From the NCBI RefSeq assembly GCF_030908465.1, contig NZ_CP133078.1:1798001-1862000 (forward strand): DNA of 64,000 bases, read 5' to 3'. The stretch is from Anaerotignum sp. MB30-C6. Its GTDB lineage: Bacteria; Bacillota; Clostridia; Lachnospirales; Anaerotignaceae. The notes beneath the pieces were generated by a model. That model ran no database searches and was not told where the DNA came from. It worked only from the letters and a program-made list of their open reading frames with translations. Both the position numbers and the translations under genes were made by a program. Of the stretch, positions 60,089 to 64,000 are shown in pieces (position 1 is the stretch's first letter; every line of letters begins with the position of its first letter).

Positions 60089-61147
60089 TTAATGTTTTCG
60101 ATTTACTTTGTTGATTTTTGCAATATTTTTAAATCTTTTTTTCTTTTCGCTAAGGTAGTCATCTTTATTATCTGCAAAAGCGGCTTCCGTTTTCAGCTTT
60201 TGATAGGATCGCCAACGCTTTGGGGATAACTGTCCTTGCGCAATGGCCTCGTAAATCCCACAGCCTGGCTCTGAGGTGTGGGTACAATTGTGGAACTTGC
60301 AGTTGCCAAAAAATGATTCTACATCGCTAAAGCTATTCTCAAACCCTTCTGACATATCCCACATACCAACTTCACGCATACCCGGTGTATCAATAATAAC
60401 TCCGCCCCCTGACAGCAAAAATAACTCTCGACGGGTTGTCATATGCCTTCCCCTGTCGTCCTTGCAAATCTCTTTGGTGGCAAGCTTTTCCTCACCAATG
60501 AGGTGATTAATGAGGGTGGATTTCCCCACACCAGAAGAACCAATGACAGCAACCGTATGACCAGGCTGAATGTATTGAGACACTTCTTTGTAGCCATCCT
60601 CCTCCATTGATGTGGTCACAAGCACATCTGCACCTAGAGCAACAGAGTCAACTGCAAATAGTCGTCTTTGTAAATTATCGCATAAATCGGCTTTTGTAAG
60701 CACCACTACAGGCAAAGCATTACTATCCCAAGCCAGTGACAAATAGCGCTCCAATCTACGAAGATTAAAGTCGTTGTTCAAAGACATGCAAATGAACACT
60801 TTATCAATATTTGTAGCAACCACTTGCTCCTCTTTTGAATTTCCTACAGCCTTACGCACAAAAACACTTTTTCTATGCAATATATTTTGAATAATTGCGT
60901 TACCCCATGTGCTATTGTCTCTATCTAGCATAACAAAATCGCCTACAGCTGGAAAATCCGAAGGGGATTTTGCTTCATATCGAAGTTTGCCTGAAATTTC
61001 CGCTATCATTTTGCCATTATCGCATACTACGTGATATACGCCCTTTTCCTGAGAAACAATCCGTCCAATAAAAAGGTTTTTAAAGGCAGCAGCCTCCGAC
61101 ATAAACCTGTCATTTAAGCCATATTGGCTCATATCAATCTGCTTCAT
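60089..61147 (-). CDS. rsgA: Ribosome small-subunit GTPase RsgA
   Basis: A 352-residue circularly permuted GTPase. An OB-fold (about 30-110) precedes the GTPase: G4 TKAD, then the P-loop GSSGVGKS, and G3 DTPGMR. A zinc-binding C-terminus has CKFHNCTHTSEPGC. RsgA checks late 30S assembly. It is longer than typical (about 290-300) by an N-terminal 20 residues and a basic tail. It overlaps the RNHCP gene by 4 nt (ATGA), so the two are translated together. Whether this is the housekeeping copy or a second RsgA cannot be told here. Confidence 0.92.
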   Translation of the reverse strand: MKQIDMSQYGLNDRFMSEAAAFKNLFIGRIVSQEKGVYHVVCDNGKMIAEISGKLRYEAKSPSDFPAVGDFVMLDRDNSTWGNAIIQNILHRKSVFVRKAVGNSKEEQVVATNIDKVFICMSLNNDFNLRRLERYLSLAWDSNALPVVVLTKADLCDNLQRRLFAVDSVALGADVLVTTSMEEDGYKEVSQYIQPGHTVAVIGSSGVGKSTLINHLIGEEKLATKEICKDDRGRHMTTRRELFLLSGGGVIIDTPGMREVGMWDMSEGFENSFSDVESFFGNCKFHNCTHTSEPGCGIYEAIAQGQLSPKRWRSYQKLKTEAAFADNKDDYLSEKKKRFKNIAKINKVNRKH

Positions 61148-61566
61148 CCTTTGACCTCCTTAGAGGACTGATCGGCAGCTGCCATTACTGTCTTCCCTAT
61201 ATATTCAAGGGGAAACGGCGGCTGTGCCAAAGGCTTTATCGCAATGGACATCAGTTTCATAGGGTTGTCATCCGCAGCTACACGGTTGGAACTAAGGTGC
61301 CCACAGCGGGTGCATCTATGGATAATGGCCCACTCACCGTTCTTTCTTACCCATACACCAATCGGCTCCATAATACCATCGCAATCTGCTGCACGATCCC
61401 CTGGCAAATCATCCACGTGTAAACTGGCCAAACAATAGGGACAATGATTTCTGTGCTGACTTCCTGCTCCATCAGGAACAATTAGGTGTCCGCAAACCTT
61501 GCAAACAAAACTCTCATAACAAGCGTTATCCTGATAATAACCTCGTTTTCTATCTGAATATTTCAA
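61144..61566 (-). CDS. RNHCP-domain zinc-binding protein
   Basis: A 140-residue protein of the RNHCP family (PF12647), named for RNHCP, seen here as HRNHCPYCLASLHVD. Two more CxxC pairs (CKVC, CTRCGH) suggest zinc binding. Function unknown; co-occurrence with rsgA suggests a ribosome or RNA role. It starts at TTG 61566, with GGAGG at 61575-61579 (8-nt spacing). That ribosome-binding site is part of a hairpin switch described separately. Confidence 0.85.
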   Translation of the reverse strand: MKYSDRKRGYYQDNACYESFVCKVCGHLIVPDGAGSQHRNHCPYCLASLHVDDLPGDRAADCDGIMEPIGVWVRKNGEWAIIHRCTRCGHLSSNRVAADDNPMKLMSIAIKPLAQPPFPLEYIGKTVMAAADQSSKEVKG

Positions 61567-61574
61567 TGTTAAAT

Positions 61575-61640
61575 CCTCCTAAAAGTTTTCTTATACCTTT
61601 TGGGAGGTCTTTGCGGAGATTATTTACGCACAAACCTCCC
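61575..61640 (-). promoter_or_regulatory. Competing hairpins controlling RNHCP-rsgA translation
   Basis: Stem 1 pairs 61627-61640 (GGGAGGTTTGTGCG, minus strand, inside the leader ORF) with 61602-61615 (CGCAAAGACCTCCC), 13 of 14 positions. Stem 2 pairs 61597-61607 (CCTCCCAAAAG) with 61575-61585 (CTTTTAGGAGG, the RNHCP Shine-Dalgarno), 10 of 11. Both need CCTCCC, so they exclude each other. Confidence 0.75.
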
Positions 61641-61677
61641 GGTTTGGCACAATCTCAAATGTATTACTCTTAAACAT
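61624..61677 (-). CDS. 17-residue leader peptide upstream of RNHCP-rsgA
   Basis: A short frame MFKSNTFEIVPNREVCA with its own strong AAAAGGAGG site 9 nt before the ATG. Its last codons form the 5' arm of stem 1 in the downstream switch. Such an arrangement is typical of translation attenuators of the erm/cat kind. Too short for homology; supported by its ribosome-binding site and position. Confidence 0.6.
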   Translation of the reverse strand: MFKSNTFEIVPNREVCA

Positions 61678-61710
61678 AAAAGCTTTCCTCCTTTTAATAA
61701 TCAAATTAAT

Positions 61711-61716
61711 ATTATA
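61711..61716 (-). promoter_or_regulatory. Candidate -10 box of the RNHCP-rsgA operon
   Basis: TATAAT on the minus strand, 34 bp before the leader-peptide ATG. A -35 box is not clear. From 61720 to 62414 no gene is supported. Confidence 0.4.
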
Positions 61717-62414
61717 ATGAGCATAGTTCCTTTTAAAATTTCCTAGTGCTCAAGATAACCCATTGTTCCATTTCTCCTTCGTTCAGTTCCCTATAACCTA
61801 TCATGGAAACAAGGGAAGGCAGAAATTTTTATATCACGGAAATATCAATGTTATACGACACCAATAAATGACCGTTTATCAACATTCTAGAAAATGAACG
61901 TTCACTTGTCAAGAGAAATATAACTTATCGTTGTTTTATTATATAAGGTAATGAAAAATAGTACAAACTTTGCGTAGAAAAGTATAAATGCAATGACTTT
62001 TTCTAACCCTCCCTCTTCGTGCTTCTCCCCACAGTTTTATGTCCACAGAAATTTTTCCTCCACGATAGTCATTAAAATCTAAATCTAAAAAAAAATCGTT
62101 CTTTCCCAAATTACTATTCTACATACTATTCTGTAAAATAATTTTGATGCAAATAGCTTCAATTTTCTTCTACTCTGTATTGCAGAACTGAAATTTAATT
62201 TATGAAACAATATGCCCGTTACTGGTTAGAAGGAAGGAAAAAGTAAAACTGAAAGACAGCTAAACATTCTATTCTACATACTAAATAGAAACTGTGAAAG
62301 ACACATTGAAAATTAGTTTTCAAAAGAAAGGGGTAGATGAACACTAATTTGTTTAAACTTGTTTTGTCATACTTCACTGGCATTATTTATATTTCCTAAG
62401 GCAAATGTTGGCAA

Positions 62415-63302
62415 CTAGGTCAAGTTTTTATTTCGAGGAGAAACGATCTCATAGCGTGTGTTTTCATCAGCTTTTCTCCCGAAAGCAACATCCTTAAAAT
62501 AACCTGTCACAATGCGGATCAGTTCTAGCCGATAATCCGCAGCACAATGGTCTGTTTCAAGCCTATGGATTTCCAGCTGCCTTCCGCCCGCCCCAAGGAT
62601 CCCCTTTTCAAAGGGATGACAATGGCAGCTGGGTGGTGTGTGGGTATCAAGTAACGCTTCAACGCATAGCACGGGTTTCTTTGCCAGCTCATTGGCAACA
62701 GACTCCAAAGGAAAATTTGTGCTATTTTCCTGTATTTCTTTCAAAAATAGCTCCACACTAACCCCTCGCAACCAACCAGAGCTTTCTTCTAGGATATGAT
62801 ATAAACTTTGGGCGGCCATAGGATACTCCTGCTTCATTTGAAAAAAACGTCCAATATCGCAAGGCATAAGCAAAGCACAAGCTTGGATTTCCTTTCGTTT
62901 TGCACTTAACTGTCCACACACAAAACCCCCTAGGCTATGGCCAATGGCATAAATACGGTTTTTATCAACGCCAAAACTTTTATCCTGAAGCATAAAATCT
63001 AATACCCTTTCGGCATCCTCTAGATTATTCTTTAGGGAGTAATTCCCGTCACTACCCCAGCAGCCGCTATAATGAAAGGTCAAAACGTGGAAGCCTACTC
63101 GCCGAAGTGCTTGGGCAACATCTAAATTTTGTTCATTCCCTGGGATTCCGTGGAATAGGAGTATCAGGGGGTGTGGCCCCTCACCTCCTGAAGTGTATAA
63201 TGTTGCTAACAGTTTACCACGGCGGCCATGAATGATAATACCAAATTGGCTAGGACGGTTGGGCTCGTTGCCATAATGTAATTCTTTGTAGTTTTCAATC
63301 AT
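62415..63302 (-). CDS. Alpha/beta hydrolase
   Basis: A 295-residue hydrolase. The oxyanion-loop HGIPG follows PLILLFH, the nucleophile elbow is GHSLGG, a candidate acid is in EALLDTHTPP, and the catalytic His is in LETDHCAAD. No signal peptide. It resembles prolyl-oligopeptidase/dienelactone-type hydrolases; the substrate is unknown. GGGGGGATGAT precedes ATG 63302. Confidence 0.88.
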   Translation of the reverse strand: MIENYKELHYGNEPNRPSQFGIIIHGRRGKLLATLYTSGGEGPHPLILLFHGIPGNEQNLDVAQALRRVGFHVLTFHYSGCWGSDGNYSLKNNLEDAERVLDFMLQDKSFGVDKNRIYAIGHSLGGFVCGQLSAKRKEIQACALLMPCDIGRFFQMKQEYPMAAQSLYHILEESSGWLRGVSVELFLKEIQENSTNFPLESVANELAKKPVLCVEALLDTHTPPSCHCHPFEKGILGAGGRQLEIHRLETDHCAADYRLELIRIVTGYFKDVAFGRKADENTRYEIVSPRNKNLT

Positions 63303-63435
63303 ATCATCCCCCCTTTCACAAAAGGTTCATTTATTCTCTGCCCTTAGCGACAGATCTTTTGCGTTCATGCTGTTTCTTTGGCAAACCAGAGAACCTGAAT
63401 CGAAAAATCCCCTGTTTTCACTGAAAATACGTATA

Positions 63436-63464
63436 TAAAATGGGAGGACAAGACTGTCCCCCCA
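63436..63464 (-). terminator. Terminator of the amino-acid-binding protein gene
   Basis: Minus strand ATGGGGGGACA/TGTCCTCCCAT with a 4-nt loop, followed by TTTATA. Located 18 nt after the stop at 63482. Confidence 0.8.
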
Positions 63465-63481
63465 TATACGGATCAACCCAC

Positions 63482-64000
63482 TTACTGAACCTGACCACCT
63501 TCAACTACCAAGCTTTCTTGGAATTCAAGGCCATATGTATCTACCAATGTAGCCTCATAATTTGCATGGAAGAACTGCTCTTCCCCAAGGGCTTTGATTT
63601 CATCATTAATCCAATTTAAAAGGGTTTCATTCCCCTTTGATACAGCAGGTGCAATGGTATCCTGGCTTCCCAGAGAGGGAATGCCCACAGTATAACCTTT
63701 GTTCTGCAGTGCAAAGGCTATGACTTCTGTGTTATCATTGGCCCACGCAACACCATTTCCGTTTTCCAAGGCATTTTTCGCAGTCGCATAAGAATCGTAC
63801 TTCTGAAGTGGAATGTCTGGATAGGTTTCAATCAAATATTTTTCTGCTGTTGTTCCAGAGATAACAATCATCTCATCGTCAGCACTCCAATTATCCAAAC
63901 TTTGAACCACATTGCTGTCAGGAGAAATTACACCAAGGGCTACGTTCATATATGGTAGCGCAAAGTCAACTTCCTCTGCTCGCTCCTCAGTCACTGTAAA
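63482..64000 (-). CDS. Amino-acid ABC transporter substrate-binding protein (partial)
   Basis: C-terminal ~172 residues of a family-3 extracellular solute-binding protein; the N-terminus lies right of position 64000. TVTEERAEEVDFALPYM is the family hinge motif, and VAWANDNTEVIAF and the final helix (EEQFFHANYEATL) fit polar-amino-acid binding proteins. It ends the window; the transporter genes are not visible. Confidence 0.85.
   Translation of the reverse strand, partial: FTVTEERAEEVDFALPYMNVALGVISPDSNVVQSLDNWSADDEMIVISGTTAEKYLIETYPDIPLQKYDSYATAKNALENGNGVAWANDNTEVIAFALQNKGYTVGIPSLGSQDTIAPAVSKGNETLLNWINDEIKALGEEQFFHANYEATLVDTYGLEFQESLVVEGGQVQ

Overview
The window reads as low-GC chromosome of an anaerobic, endospore-forming Firmicute of class Clostridia. 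The evidence is a clostridial-type 16S rRNA, [NiFe] and [FeFe] hydrogenase maturation genes, a Csp/SleC spore-germination operon, a sortase with a sorting-signal surface protein, and many MerR, TetR and Rrf2 regulators. The 16S text looks closest to Lachnospirales/Anaerotignum-like clostridia, but that is memory-based and only tentative.

Layout. 1-7840 (minus strand): one [NiFe]-hydrogenase operon, read right to left: promoter, two small membrane proteins, M52 maturation protease, a short HypA-like protein, HypF, HypC, HypD, HypE, a cytochrome-b5-like heme protein, the small subunit and the start of the large subunit, which is cut by the window edge. 7927-14102 (minus): one rRNA operon, 16S-23S-5S, with three tandem promoters, recognisable 16S and 23S precursor stems, a duplicated structured element in the 16S-23S spacer, no tRNA, and terminators after 5S. 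14462-25830 (minus): a zinc-peptidase-like lipoprotein, a response regulator fused to a CheX domain followed by CheX, a TetR-controlled RND efflux pair, and a chemoreceptor. 26080-35300: GIY-YIG-like and DUF2087 proteins, a MerR regulator, a transglutaminase-UvrA2-MFS drug-resistance-like operon behind a MerR-type promoter, a metallo-beta-lactamase-fold hydrolase, and an HxlR/flavin-binding protein pair.

35283-39742 (minus): the [FeFe]-hydrogenase maturation operon TM1266-hydE-hydG-hydF, preceded by a ~190-nt leader ending in an intrinsic terminator. 39866-48975: HMA metallochaperone, Rrf2 regulator, class B-type sortase, a 1597-residue surface adhesin with four repeat domains, and a divergent Mga-like regulator. 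49803-56643: LysE exporter, a second MerR, then csp-csp-sleC with a candidate sigma-E promoter. 57381-64000: GNAT; a TetR/FMN-binding/flavodoxin operon with a 13-bp-arm operator; RNHCP-rsgA with a leader peptide and mutually exclusive RNA hairpins over its ribosome-binding site; an alpha/beta hydrolase; and the end of an amino-acid-binding protein cut by the right edge.

The two best candidates for undescribed regulation are RNA-level switches: the leader-peptide/anti-Shine-Dalgarno arrangement before RNHCP-rsgA (61564-61716) and the attenuator-like leader of the hydE operon (39517-39742). Start codons were chosen from visible ribosome-binding sites, and several differ from the longest open frame. 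All functional calls come from motif recognition, not database searches.
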